12,062 nt of DNA, taken from the NCBI GenBank assembly GCA_903894655.1, contig CAITQY010000771.1, positions 1 to 12,062 on the forward strand, given 5' to 3'. Of the stretch, positions 1 through 6,640 are shown in pieces. The notes beneath the pieces are model-generated. The model saw only the letters and a program-made list of their open reading frames with translations. It was not told the origin of the DNA and did not search any database. The stretch comes from an uncultured Gemmatimonadota bacterium (lineage in GTDB: Bacteria; Gemmatimonadota; Gemmatimonadetes; Gemmatimonadales; Gemmatimonadaceae). Made by a program: the position numbers and the translations under genes. Each line of letters starts with the position of its first letter. Position 1 is the first letter of the stretch.

Positions 1-64
1 CCCAGCTGATCCGCGAGTCGCGTTAGCTTTCCGTCATGTCCCTTGAGGAGCCCCTCGGCCTGGC

Positions 65-98
65 GACGCGGTCGTTGTGACGCGGTCGTTGTGACGCG
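65..98. repeat. 14-bp tandem repeat near the start of the NlpC/P60 gene
   Basis: The 14-mer GACGCGGTCGTTGT occurs at 65-78 and again without change at 79-92, followed by the first six bases of a third copy (93-98). It lies just before the likely start of the peptidase gene, within the stretch where that start is ambiguous. The unit is not a multiple of three, so gain or loss of a copy would shift any reading frame crossing it. It is probably a slippage product. Confidence 0.8.
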
Positions 99-126
99 CG
101 AAATCCCCTCTGTTGAGAGTCTTCCG

Positions 127-885
127 ATGGGCACTGCACTGACGCTCTCCACCGCCGACCGATTCACGGTCCGATCGGCCATCGCGCCACTCCTCGGCGA
201 TGCGCGAATCTCCGCGCCGCTTATCTCGCAGTTGCTGGCGGGTGACGTGCTGCAGCTGGTGGACGGCCGCGGCGACTGGCTGCACGTGCGCGGCGCCGAC
301 GACTACGACGGATGGACGCACGTGGGCTATGTCATGCCGTTCACCGGCACCGAAGCCACGTGGCGCATCTCGCTGGGCTGCGTGACGCGCGACGCCGAGG
401 GACAGCGCCGGGCCCTCCCGCTCGGTGCGCGCGTGGCGTCAGGGCTCGAGGTGGTTGAAGGCGTGGCCATCGATCCCGCCACCCGTGCTGCACAATTCCC
501 ACGCGACCGCAACGCGATCGTGCGGAGCGCGCTCACCTTGTTCACCGGCGCCAGCTACCTGTGGGGAGGCGTGACGCCATGGGGCGTAGACTGCTCCGGC
601 TTCGTGCAGCGGATCTTTGCGCTGCACGGTGTGCCACTGCGAAGAGACGCGTGGCAACAGGCGGACGACGCGGTGCGGGTTTCGGACGACGTAACCGCCG
701 ATCACGCCCCGGGCGATCTCCTGTTCTTTTCCGATCGCGACGATCGGCGCATCACGCACGTCGGTATCGCCACAGGACACGGCGGCATGATTCACAGCTC
801 CCTCGGGCGCGGCGGCATCTACGCGGAGACAGAGCTCTCGGCGAAGATGAAGGCACAAGGCGTGGGGATACGGCGGGCTGTTTGA
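127..885 (+). CDS. NlpC/P60 (C40) family cysteine peptidase with N-terminal SH3-like region
   Basis: Predicted peptidoglycan-peptide hydrolase. The NlpC/P60 family cuts gamma-D-Glu-diaminopimelate-type bonds in cell wall peptides. From ATG 127 the protein has 252 residues. Residues about 10-75 look like an SH3b-type beta domain (VRSAIAPLL, then DGWTHVGYV), and about 125-250 are the catalytic domain. The expected catalytic residues are visible: Cys156 in WGVDCSGFVQ, His211 in ITHVGIATG and His223 in MIHSS. No signal peptide or membrane segment is visible. That fits a cytosolic peptide-recycling enzyme of the YkfC kind better than a secreted autolysin, but this is inference. ATG 127 is preferred because GAGAG lies 7 bases before it and the SH3-like fold begins soon after. 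TTG 43 and GTG 91 are in-frame alternatives. The gene is convergent with the next one. Confidence 0.85.
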   Translation: MGTALTLSTADRFTVRSAIAPLLGDARISAPLISQLLAGDVLQLVDGRGDWLHVRGADDYDGWTHVGYVMPFTGTEATWRISLGCVTRDAEGQRRALPLGARVASGLEVVEGVAIDPATRAAQFPRDRNAIVRSALTLFTGASYLWGGVTPWGVDCSGFVQRIFALHGVPLRRDAWQQADDAVRVSDDVTADHAPGDLLFFSDRDDRRITHVGIATGHGGMIHSSLGRGGIYAETELSAKMKAQGVGIRRAV

Positions 886-890
886 ACTGC

Positions 891-1066
891 GAACGGCGCG
901 AAGAGTGAACGGCGACAACAATAAACGGCGCGAAGCTGAAAAGCGCGAAGAATGAACCGCGACGCAGTACTCAGCACCGCGCCCTTAGCTGTTTCGCCGT
1001 TCACTCTTAGCGCCCCTGCTTCTCAGCGTCCTTCACTGTTCGCGTCGTTCACTCTTCGCGCCGTTC
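891..1066. repeat. Large imperfect inverted repeat between convergent genes
   Basis: The gap between two convergent genes is built from degenerate copies of a GAACGGCGCGAAGAGT-like unit on the left and its reverse complement on the right. A perfect 21-bp inverted pair joins 891-911 and 1046-1066. A second perfect 15-bp pair joins 901-915 (AAGAGTGAACGGCGA) and 994-1008. More diverged copies lie at about 923-957 and 1011-1045. RNA from either strand could fold into long alternative hairpins, so a two-way terminator role is plausible. No T-tract typical of intrinsic terminators is seen. It holds no gene. Confidence 0.8.
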
Positions 1067-1073
1067 ATCCGTT

Positions 1074-1499
1074 CTAAGACACCATGCCTGCCGCAGCGCC
1101 CGGCACCATCGGCTGTCCTTTTACGTGTAGCATCGCTTCGCCGCGCTTTTCGTCGCGAAGTTCCACGATCATGCGGTAATCGCCTGTGACATCGAGCGGC
1201 AGGTCGAGCTGCACGATCACCGGCATGTCCAGTTCCGTGGTGCCGGGCGGTGGCGGGGCGATGGAGAGTTCGGCGTTCGACACCCACAGTTCGGTGCCGC
1301 GCGGGTTGACCCAGCGGAGTGTCATCGCGTGATCGCCGGCATCGCCGGGGAGGGCCTTGATACGCACCACGAAGGTGGCGCGCGGGTGCAGGGCAGGGAG
1401 CTGACCCACGTGGACGGCATCGAACACGCCCAGGATGTTCAGCTTCCCTTCCTGGGAGATATTCGCCGCGTCGGCAAAGAGCGCAAAGGAGACATGCAT
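1074..1499 (-). CDS. DUF6941-like protein of unknown function
   Basis: A 141-residue protein starting MHVSFALFADAANIS, followed by EGKLNILGVFDAV. This opening, with a predicted beta-rich body (TFVVRIKAL, HAMTLRWVNP, ELWVSNAELSI, VIVQLDLPLDVTGDYRMIVEL), resembles the uncharacterised DUF6941 family as I remember it; no profile search was possible. The repeated beta-strand pattern suggests a small sandwich or C2-like domain. There are no catalytic motifs, signal peptide or membrane segments, and a PPPPG stretch lies mid-protein. There is no Shine-Dalgarno before the ATG. A -10-like TAGCTT ends 6 bases upstream, so the mRNA may be leaderless. It is divergent from the DMT permease gene, with 70 bases between them. 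Function is unknown. Confidence 0.75.
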   Translation of the reverse strand: MHVSFALFADAANISQEGKLNILGVFDAVHVGQLPALHPRATFVVRIKALPGDAGDHAMTLRWVNPRGTELWVSNAELSIAPPPPGTTELDMPVIVQLDLPLDVTGDYRMIVELRDEKRGEAMLHVKGQPMVPGAAAGMVS

Positions 1500-1505
1500 G
1501 TGGGG

Positions 1506-1511
1506 AAGCTA
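1506..1511 (-). promoter_or_regulatory. Candidate leaderless -10 element for the DUF6941-like gene
   Basis: On the minus strand TAGCTT is followed by six bases (CCCCAC) and then the ATG at 1499. This would place the transcription start on or next to the start codon. No ribosome binding site is present, which agrees with a leaderless mRNA. No good -35 is seen 17 bases upstream (TGGAAT). Confidence 0.45.
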
Positions 1512-1554
1512 CCGGCAGGGCGGCGGGGATTCCACCTGCTGCGCCCGAGGTGCC

Positions 1555-1560
1555 TAGATT
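1555..1560 (+). promoter_or_regulatory. Candidate leaderless -10 element for the DMT permease operon
   Basis: TAGATT lies nine bases before ATG 1570, in a gap with no Shine-Dalgarno. A start about seven bases downstream would leave a leader of only two or three bases. It faces the TAGCTT element of the opposite gene in a 70-base divergent region. The -35 is weak (TTCCAC at 1530-1535, 19-base spacer). Confidence 0.45.
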
Positions 1561-1569
1561 GCACGCATC

Positions 1570-2535
1570 ATGACTTCGCCTCAGACTCCAGCGGCTGCGC
1601 CCCGTCCGGGCTTCGGGACGACCGATCTCGGGCTCGTCTTCATGGCGCTCATCTGGGGTATCAACTACAGCGTGGTGAAGGCGGGTCTGCGCACGCTCGC
1701 GCCGCTCACCTTCAACGGGCTGCGGGTCACGATGGCGGCGATCGTGCTGTTAGCGATTGCGGCGTGCGTGCGTGACACCAAGCTTCCGCCTCGGCGTGAC
1801 ATGATCACGCTGGCGTTGCTTGGCCTCGTCGGGAACGGGTTGTATCAGCTGTTTTTTATCTTCGGGATGTCGCGCACCCGTGCCGGTGTCGCGGCGCTCG
1901 TGGTGGCGGCCGCACCGGCGTGGATCGCGATCATTTCGCGGCTGCTGGGACGTGAGCATTTGCCGATGCGCGGATGGGGCGGGATCGGGCTGCAGCTGTT
2001 GGGCGTGGCCTGTGTCGTGGGCAGTGCGAAGGGCTTCGAAGGCGGGCATGATGTGATGCTCGGCGCCGGGTTGATCGCCATGGGCAGCATCGCGTGGGCC
2101 ACCTTCAGCGTGCTGCTGCAGCCGTATACCAAGACCGCCCATCCGCTCCACCTCTCGGCGATCACCATGGCCAGCGGGGCGTTGGTGCTGGTGTCCATCG
2201 CGCTGCCCGATCTCATCAGGCTCGATTGGGGTGCCGTCTCGCTGACGGAGTGGGGCGCCGTGACCTACTCGGGCATCGGGGCCCTGGTAGTGGCATATCT
2301 GCTCTTTTATCGCGGGGTCCGCGTGCTTGGTGCCACGCGCACCGCCATGTATGGCAACCTGCAGCCGATCGTCGCGATTGCCTTCGCCTGGTTCATGCTC
2401 GGCGAGCAGCCGACCGTGTGGCAGTTGCTGGGCGCCGCGCTGGTCATGGCGGGGCTGCTGCTGTCGCGCACGGCTCATGCGAGACCGATGGTGGCGCGTG
2501 CTGCTGCCGTTTCATCCTCAGTCCAAACATCGTGA
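1570..2535 (+). CDS. DMT superfamily permease with two EamA domains
   Basis: A 321-residue inner membrane transporter of the drug/metabolite transporter superfamily, normal length for the ten-helix EamA type. EamA repeat 1 covers about residues 20-152, opening with the typical LIWGINYSVVKAGL. Repeat 2 covers about 165-300, closing with NLQPIVAIAFAWFMLGEQ and then a last helix (LLGAALVMAGLLL). The substrate cannot be read from sequence; relatives export amino acids, metabolites or drugs. The N-terminal 15 residues are Pro/Ala-rich and cytosolic. It is the first gene of a three-gene plus-strand run: its TGA overlaps the GTG start of the HAD phosphatase gene (GTGA at 2532-2535), implying coupled translation. 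No clear ribosome binding site precedes the ATG; a -10-like hexamer nine bases upstream points to a near-leaderless mRNA. Confidence 0.92.
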   Translation: MTSPQTPAAAPRPGFGTTDLGLVFMALIWGINYSVVKAGLRTLAPLTFNGLRVTMAAIVLLAIAACVRDTKLPPRRDMITLALLGLVGNGLYQLFFIFGMSRTRAGVAALVVAAAPAWIAIISRLLGREHLPMRGWGGIGLQLLGVACVVGSAKGFEGGHDVMLGAGLIAMGSIAWATFSVLLQPYTKTAHPLHLSAITMASGALVLVSIALPDLIRLDWGAVSLTEWGAVTYSGIGALVVAYLLFYRGVRVLGATRTAMYGNLQPIVAIAFAWFMLGEQPTVWQLLGAALVMAGLLLSRTAHARPMVARAAAVSSSVQTS

Positions 2536-3224
2536 AGCTCGTTCTGTTTGATATCGATGGTACCCTCCTCTGGTCCGACGGCGCCGGCCGTCGCGCTATG
2601 GAAAACGCCCTGCTGCGCGTGTTCGGCACCACCGGTGACACCCAGTACCGCTACGACGGCAAGACCGACCGTCAGATTGCGCGCGAACAGATGCGCGACG
2701 CGGGCTTTACCGATGCCACGATCTCCAGTCGGCTCGACGACCTGCTCAACGAATACGTGCACGGACTCGGTGCAGAGCTCACGCGTGAAGGCGCGACGCC
2801 AGCCCGCTTGTGCGATGGCATTCCGCCGCTGCTCGACGCACTGCGCGGTAACCACGATGTCACGCTGGGCTTGCTCACCGGTAATATCGAGCGTGGCGCC
2901 CGCGCCAAGCTCAATGCGGTGCAGGTCGATTTCGCACAGTTTCGCGCCAACGCGTTCGGGTGCGATCACGAAGACCGTCCAGAGTTGCCGGCGTTCGCGC
3001 AGCGTCGCGCCCGCGAACAGCTCGGTCTCGACATCGCGGGTGATCGCATCGTGATCATCGGCGACACGCCAGCCGATATCCACTGCGGGCGTTCGCTCGG
3101 TGTGCGCGCCATTGGCGTCGCGACCGGCCGGTACAGCACCGACGATCTGGCGGCGCATAGCCCCGCCGCCGTGTTCGCCAACCTCGCGGATACCGATGCC
3201 GTCGTGTCGGCGATCCTCGCCTGA
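2532..3224 (+). CDS. HAD family hydrolase, phosphoglycolate phosphatase-like
   Basis: A 230-residue phosphatase of the haloacid dehalogenase superfamily, resembling Gph/PGP-type enzymes that hydrolyse small phosphate esters. All four HAD motifs are visible: motif I DIDGT at 7-11 (nucleophile Asp7, acid/base Asp9), motif II Thr116 in LLTGN, motif III probably Lys126, and motif IV GDTPADI at 177-183 (Asp178, Asp182). The helical cap between motifs I and II (about 15-95) puts it in subfamily I. The GTG start overlaps the permease stop by four bases and sits directly before the first strand (KLVLFDIDGT), so it is well supported; the longer open frame upstream is only the permease read out of frame. 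The exact substrate is unknown. Its TGA overlaps the ATG of the next gene by one base (TGATG). Confidence 0.9.
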   Translation: MKLVLFDIDGTLLWSDGAGRRAMENALLRVFGTTGDTQYRYDGKTDRQIAREQMRDAGFTDATISSRLDDLLNEYVHGLGAELTREGATPARLCDGIPPLLDALRGNHDVTLGLLTGNIERGARAKLNAVQVDFAQFRANAFGCDHEDRPELPAFAQRRAREQLGLDIAGDRIVIIGDTPADIHCGRSLGVRAIGVATGRYSTDDLAAHSPAAVFANLADTDAVVSAILA

Positions 3225-3928
3225 TGACGTCCGTGATCGCGGCGCTGGCGCACGTCGTCGGTATCGTGCGTGGGCGCGAGATCGATGCGTCGGCCAGCGT
3301 CACCCTCGATCAGGACTCGCTGGTACTGGCCTGGCAGGACGCCACACCGTGGCGCCTGTTGCTGAGCGGCATCGAGGGCATCGCCGGCGGTGGGTCGTCG
3401 CTCACGGTGTACCTGGTGAGCAACGACGTGCTCGAGCTCAGTGGCGACGACCAGCTCCGGGTCCTCGGGCTGCAACTGCTCGATCGCGCCTGTGTGATGC
3501 CGGAACTCACGCGCGGCCTCAAGTCCCTCGGCTCGTCGCGCGGCATGCCGGTCGCGGCGCACGATCGCTGGTTCGCGCCGCTGCTGGCCGCGCGTCGCAC
3601 GGTGGAAGGGGTGAGCGATCCCGCGCGTCAGGTCATGCTGCTCGACGCGGCCACGCTCACGAAGGACATCGAGCGGGCCATCGCCGAGATGGCGGCTACC
3701 AAGGCGCCCGGTGATCCCGCCGAGCAGCGCGCTGTGGAAGCGGCGCTCGAGGAGGAAGCGGCGCCCGTGTTCACGGCCATCGAGAGCATGGGACTGGCCG
3801 GTGATGCCGTACGCGGTGGCGCACTCGACACGCGCATCGCCGACTGGCGGCACTGGGTGGAGACCGTGCGCGGGGTGTTCGCGGCGGCGGATGACGCCTG
3901 GACCGGTATCGCGGCCGAACTGCGCTAG
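3224..3928 (+). CDS. Hypothetical protein with PH-like N-terminus and helical C-terminus
   Basis: I do not recognise this 234-residue protein. Residues about 10-95 show alternating short strands (SVTLDQDSLVLAW, WRLLLSGIEGIAG, LTVYLVSNDVLELSG) followed by a helix (LRVLGLQLLDRACVMPELTRGL). That order is typical of PH-like barrels and is inferred by eye. Residues about 115-234 are mostly helical and rich in Ala, Glu and Arg, with heptad-like spacing around 140-185, so a coiled coil or helical bundle is possible. No signal peptide, membrane segment or catalytic motif is seen. It overlaps the HAD phosphatase stop by one base and is last in the permease-phosphatase run. Its end is only 19 bases from the convergent Feo genes, with no clear terminator between. 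GC-rich codon use like its neighbours supports a real gene. Confidence 0.8.
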   Translation: MTSVIAALAHVVGIVRGREIDASASVTLDQDSLVLAWQDATPWRLLLSGIEGIAGGGSSLTVYLVSNDVLELSGDDQLRVLGLQLLDRACVMPELTRGLKSLGSSRGMPVAAHDRWFAPLLAARRTVEGVSDPARQVMLLDAATLTKDIERAIAEMAATKAPGDPAEQRAVEAALEEEAAPVFTAIESMGLAGDAVRGGALDTRIADWRHWVETVRGVFAAADDAWTGIAAELR

Positions 3929-3947
3929 CCGTTTTTCGACGCGCGGT

Positions 3948-4094
3948 TCAGTGACAACCGCAGTCGGAGCCGCAGCCGCTTTTCGGCTTGCGCGCCGCGG
4001 CGATCGACCGCCACGCGCGCCGCGCGACGAAGAACATGGCGCTGGCCACGATCAGCCCGACGACGATCAATTGCGCGTGTGCTCGCATATCCAT
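3948..4094 (-). CDS. Small FeoB-associated Cys-rich membrane protein
   Basis: A 48-residue protein just downstream of feoB. One membrane helix (about 8-24, AQLIVVGLIVASAMFFVAR) is followed by a basic linker (RRAWRSIAAARKPK) and a Cys tail, GCGSDCGCH (residues 40-48; Cys41, Cys45, Cys47, His48). It matches the general build of FeoB-associated Cys-rich membrane peptides found at the end of feo operons. The basic residues after the helix suggest that the tail is cytosolic, where it could bind or pass on Fe2+; this is inference. The start is set by GGAGG at 4101-4105, six bases before the ATG and inside the end of feoB, with two bases between the feoB stop and this ATG. The longer open frame upstream overlaps feoB and is not used. 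Confidence 0.85.
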   Translation of the reverse strand: MDMRAHAQLIVVGLIVASAMFFVARRAWRSIAAARKPKSGCGSDCGCH

Positions 4095-4096
4095 CG

Positions 4097-6268
4097 TTAG
4101 CCTCCGAAGCCAAGCGCGGTACCGCCTACGTAGACCAGCCACGCAGAGCCCCACGCCAACGCCAGCATGTACGCGAACTGCAGCCCGGCCCACTGCCAGC
4201 CAATGCGTCCGCCGCCCGCTTCGCGCACCGTGACCGCGATCGTGCTGATGCACATGAGCGCGAATACGTAGAACACCATCAGACCGATGGCGATCAGCGG
4301 CGTGTAGGCCCGCGCGCCGGTGACCGCGTTCCGCTCGGACCGCAACCGCTCGGTGAGCGCCTGCTCGCTCTCGGTGCCGACGCCGTAGATCGTGCCCATG
4401 GTCGACACGAACACTTCGCGCGCCGCGAAGCTGGCGGCAATCGAGACGCCGATCTTCCAGTCATACCCCAACGGGCGCACCAACGGTTCAATGCCGTGCC
4501 CGATGCGGCCCAGCACGGAATGCTCGAGCTGCTGCTCCTGCTGGGCTTCCATCGGCAGGGAGGCATCGACGGCGGCTTTGGGATACGTTGCCATGGCCCA
4601 GAGCACGATTGAAAGCGCCAGAATCACCGTGCCGGCGCGCTGCAGGAACAACTGACAGCGCTGAACCACCGATACGCCGAGCGACTTGAGGCTCGGAAAG
4701 CGATACGGCGGCAGCTCGAGGATCATGGGGCGCACCGGGCCTTTCAGCAGCGTGCGCTTGAAGATCGCGGCTACAGCGAGGGCGACGACGGTGCCGAGCA
4801 GATACATGAGCAGCATCGTGGCACCCTGCAGCGTGAGGCCAGGGAAGATCGACGTCGCCGGTACGAATGCGCCAATCAGCAGCGTGTACACCGGCAGTCG
4901 GGCCGAACAGCTCATGAGTGGCACGACCATGATCGTGGCCAGACGATCTTTGGGATCTTCGATCGTACGCGTGGCCATGATGCCGGGCACTGCGCAGGCG
5001 TAACCGGAGAGCATCGGAATGAAGCTTTTGCCGTGCAGTCCGACCCGGCGCATGATGCGATCCATCAGGAATGCGGCGCGCGCCATGTACCCGGAGTGTT
5101 CGAGCAGGCCGATGAACGCAAACAGAATCGCGATCTGTGGCAGGAACACGAGCACGGAGCCGACACCGGCGAAGACACCATCCACGATCAGCGAACGCAG
5201 GTCGCCTTCGGGCAGGACAGAGCCCACGGCACGGCCGGCCGCTGCAATGAGGGCTTCGATGCCGTCCATGAGGGGCGTAGCCCACGAAAAGACCGCCTGA
5301 AAGACGACCATCATGAGCACGAGGAAGATGAGCGGCCCCCAGACGCGATGCAGCGCAAACCGGTCAAGGCGGTCGCTCACGTTGTAGCCAGCCGGACGGG
5401 ACCGGGTGACGGTGCGCTCGATGACCTGCGCAATCCAGGCGTACCGTACTTCCGATTCCAGGCGTGTGGGGACGAACCCCACGCTGCGCAGTTCGTCCGA
5501 GGCGGCCGTGATGGCTTCCGCGAGACCCGGTACGCGATCGAGATGCGGACCGACCCGTTGCATGCCCAGCAGTCGCAACGCTTCCATGCGGGCCGCGTGC
5601 GCTGATAGCCCGTCGGCTACCAGACAGGCCTCGAGCGGGGCGAGGGCCTCCTGCGCCGGCTCGGGGATCGAGAACTGTCGTGAGGGCGCCGGAAGCTCGG
5701 CGGCGATGATCAGCGCCCGTTTGAGCGGCTCAAGCCCTTCACCGCGTTTCGCCACGGTGGGGACGATCGGCACGCCCAGCGCATGGATCAACTCGGGGAC
5801 GTCGATCCGCAGTCCCTCGGCCTCCGCCACGTCGAACTGATTGAGCGCAATAACGACGGGTACGCCGAGCTCGATAACCTGGCTGGCCAGAAAGAGGTTG
5901 CGCTCGAGATGCGATGCATCAACCACGACCAGCACGACATCGGGGCGCCAGCGGTCGGCGTCGCGGCCCAGCAGGACCTCCAGCGCCACCTGTTCGTCAG
6001 GCGAGCCGGCGGACAGGGAATAGCTGCCCGGAAGGTCCAGCACGGTCACACGGCGACCGTCAGGGCCCTTGAAGCCCCCTTCCACCCGCTCGACCGTGAC
6101 CCCCGCAAAGTTGCCAACGCGCTGCCGCAGCCCAGTGAGGGCATTGAAGAGCGTGGTCTTACCGGTGTTGGGATTGCCAATGATGGCAACCCGCAGCGAA
6201 CCGTGGCCAGCCAAGAGGGGAATGGTCGCCGAATTGTCAGGCGACAGGGGACTCTGCAGAGTACTCAC
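4097..6268 (-). CDS. feoB: Ferrous iron transport protein B (FeoB)
   Basis: A 723-residue inner membrane Fe2+ permease with an N-terminal GTPase domain. G1 is GNPNTGKTT (31-39), the G2 region follows at VGNFAGVTVE (51-60), G3 is DLPG (78-81) and G4 is NQFD (143-146). A helical GDI-like spacer follows to about 290, then the polytopic permease. Conserved permease stretches are visible: GYACAVPGIMATRTIEDPKD, and MSCSARLPVYTLLIGAF, whose Cys is proposed to act in Fe2+ movement. The length is usual for the family. The start is GTG; no in-frame ATG lies nearby upstream and no strong Shine-Dalgarno is seen. It lies 57 bases after feoA and two bases before the small Cys-rich gene, so the three probably share one Fur-controlled mRNA. 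G4 has Phe where many FeoB proteins have Met, a minor variation. Confidence 0.97.
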   Translation of the reverse strand: MSTLQSPLSPDNSATIPLLAGHGSLRVAIIGNPNTGKTTLFNALTGLRQRVGNFAGVTVERVEGGFKGPDGRRVTVLDLPGSYSLSAGSPDEQVALEVLLGRDADRWRPDVVLVVVDASHLERNLFLASQVIELGVPVVIALNQFDVAEAEGLRIDVPELIHALGVPIVPTVAKRGEGLEPLKRALIIAAELPAPSRQFSIPEPAQEALAPLEACLVADGLSAHAARMEALRLLGMQRVGPHLDRVPGLAEAITAASDELRSVGFVPTRLESEVRYAWIAQVIERTVTRSRPAGYNVSDRLDRFALHRVWGPLIFLVLMMVVFQAVFSWATPLMDGIEALIAAAGRAVGSVLPEGDLRSLIVDGVFAGVGSVLVFLPQIAILFAFIGLLEHSGYMARAAFLMDRIMRRVGLHGKSFIPMLSGYACAVPGIMATRTIEDPKDRLATIMVVPLMSCSARLPVYTLLIGAFVPATSIFPGLTLQGATMLLMYLLGTVVALAVAAIFKRTLLKGPVRPMILELPPYRFPSLKSLGVSVVQRCQLFLQRAGTVILALSIVLWAMATYPKAAVDASLPMEAQQEQQLEHSVLGRIGHGIEPLVRPLGYDWKIGVSIAASFAAREVFVSTMGTIYGVGTESEQALTERLRSERNAVTGARAYTPLIAIGLMVFYVFALMCISTIAVTVREAGGGRIGWQWAGLQFAYMLALAWGSAWLVYVGGTALGFGG

Positions 6269-6325
6269 CGGGTCGTGACGCGCATGCGACGCAGCGGCCG
6301 CATGTCGGGCGCCTCGCCAGCCGCG

Positions 6326-6613
6326 CTATGAGCGCGCGGTGACGGGCTGAACAGTGATGCCGGCCGTGAGGGCCGACCCGAGCGCGATCCGCGTGCCTCG
6401 CACTTCGAGGAGCATGGCGTCGCGGGCGTCGATGACGTTGACGCTGGTGCCTTCACAGAAGCCAAGCGAGCGGAGACGGCAGGCCTCGTCGCCGGAGCAC
6501 TCGATGTCGACCACGGTCACTCGGGTGCCTGCAGGGCACACGTTCAGCGCGCACGTGGTCTGTGCGGCGCCGCCGGTCGGTGACTGCAGGGTTGGGAGCT
6601 GAATCGAGGCCAC
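6326..6613 (-). CDS. feoA: Ferrous iron transport protein A (FeoA), Cys-rich form
   Basis: A 95-residue cytosolic SH3-like protein that supports FeoB. The family core is clear: CRLRSLGFCEGTSVNVID (45-62), then the strands MLLEVRGTRIALG and the closing TAGITVQPV. It is a little longer than the usual 75-85 residues because of an N-terminal extension carrying CALNVCPAGT. Five cysteines (21, 26, 39, 45, 53) are unusual for a small cytosolic protein. The start is GTG 6613; no strong ribosome binding site is seen. It is the first gene of the feo operon, with a Fur box and a promoter just upstream. A 6-bp stem (6321-6326 with 6334-6339, seven-base loop) spans its stop codon. Confidence 0.93.
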   Translation of the reverse strand: MASIQLPTLQSPTGGAAQTTCALNVCPAGTRVTVVDIECSGDEACRLRSLGFCEGTSVNVIDARDAMLLEVRGTRIALGSALTAGITVQPVTARS

Positions 6614-6622
6614 GGTGTTAGA

Positions 6623-6637
6623 TGAGAATGATTCTCA
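6623..6637 (-). promoter_or_regulatory. Fur box in the feoA promoter
   Basis: TGAGAATGATTCTCA is a perfect 7-1-7 palindrome. It differs from the classical Fur 7-1-7 core TGATAATNATTATCA only by a matched T-to-G change in each half. It lies 9 bases before the feoA start and just downstream of the predicted -10, over the expected transcription start, where bound Fur-Fe2+ would block RNA polymerase. Confidence 0.85.
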
Positions 6638-6640
6638 AAG

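Noticed and set aside
3..26. Seven codons (QLIRESR) ending in TAG, as a possible tail of an upstream gene
   Set aside because: Too short to support; the TAG is also part of a -10-like TAGCTT hexamer, and no family can be recognised.
1750..2478. Long minus-strand ORF opposite the permease
   Set aside because: Composition is rich in His, Arg, Gln and Pro with no domain; it is the complement of a clear EamA coding sequence.
2094..2531. N-terminal extension that would fuse extra residues to the HAD phosphatase
   Set aside because: It is the permease gene read in another frame; the HAD fold begins right at GTG 2532.
2475..3853. Two long overlapping minus-strand ORFs (2475-3158 and 2966-3853)
   Set aside because: Both lie opposite the HAD and hypothetical genes, which have better codon use and linked starts and stops; no recognisable domains.
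3929..3947. Intrinsic terminator between the hypothetical gene and the feo operon
   Set aside because: Only a five-T run (3931-3935 region) is present; no GC-rich stem precedes it within the 19-base gap.
4095..4253. Longer version of the small Feo protein starting at 4253
   Set aside because: The extra part is feoB in another frame; GGAGG six bases before ATG 4094 sets the start.
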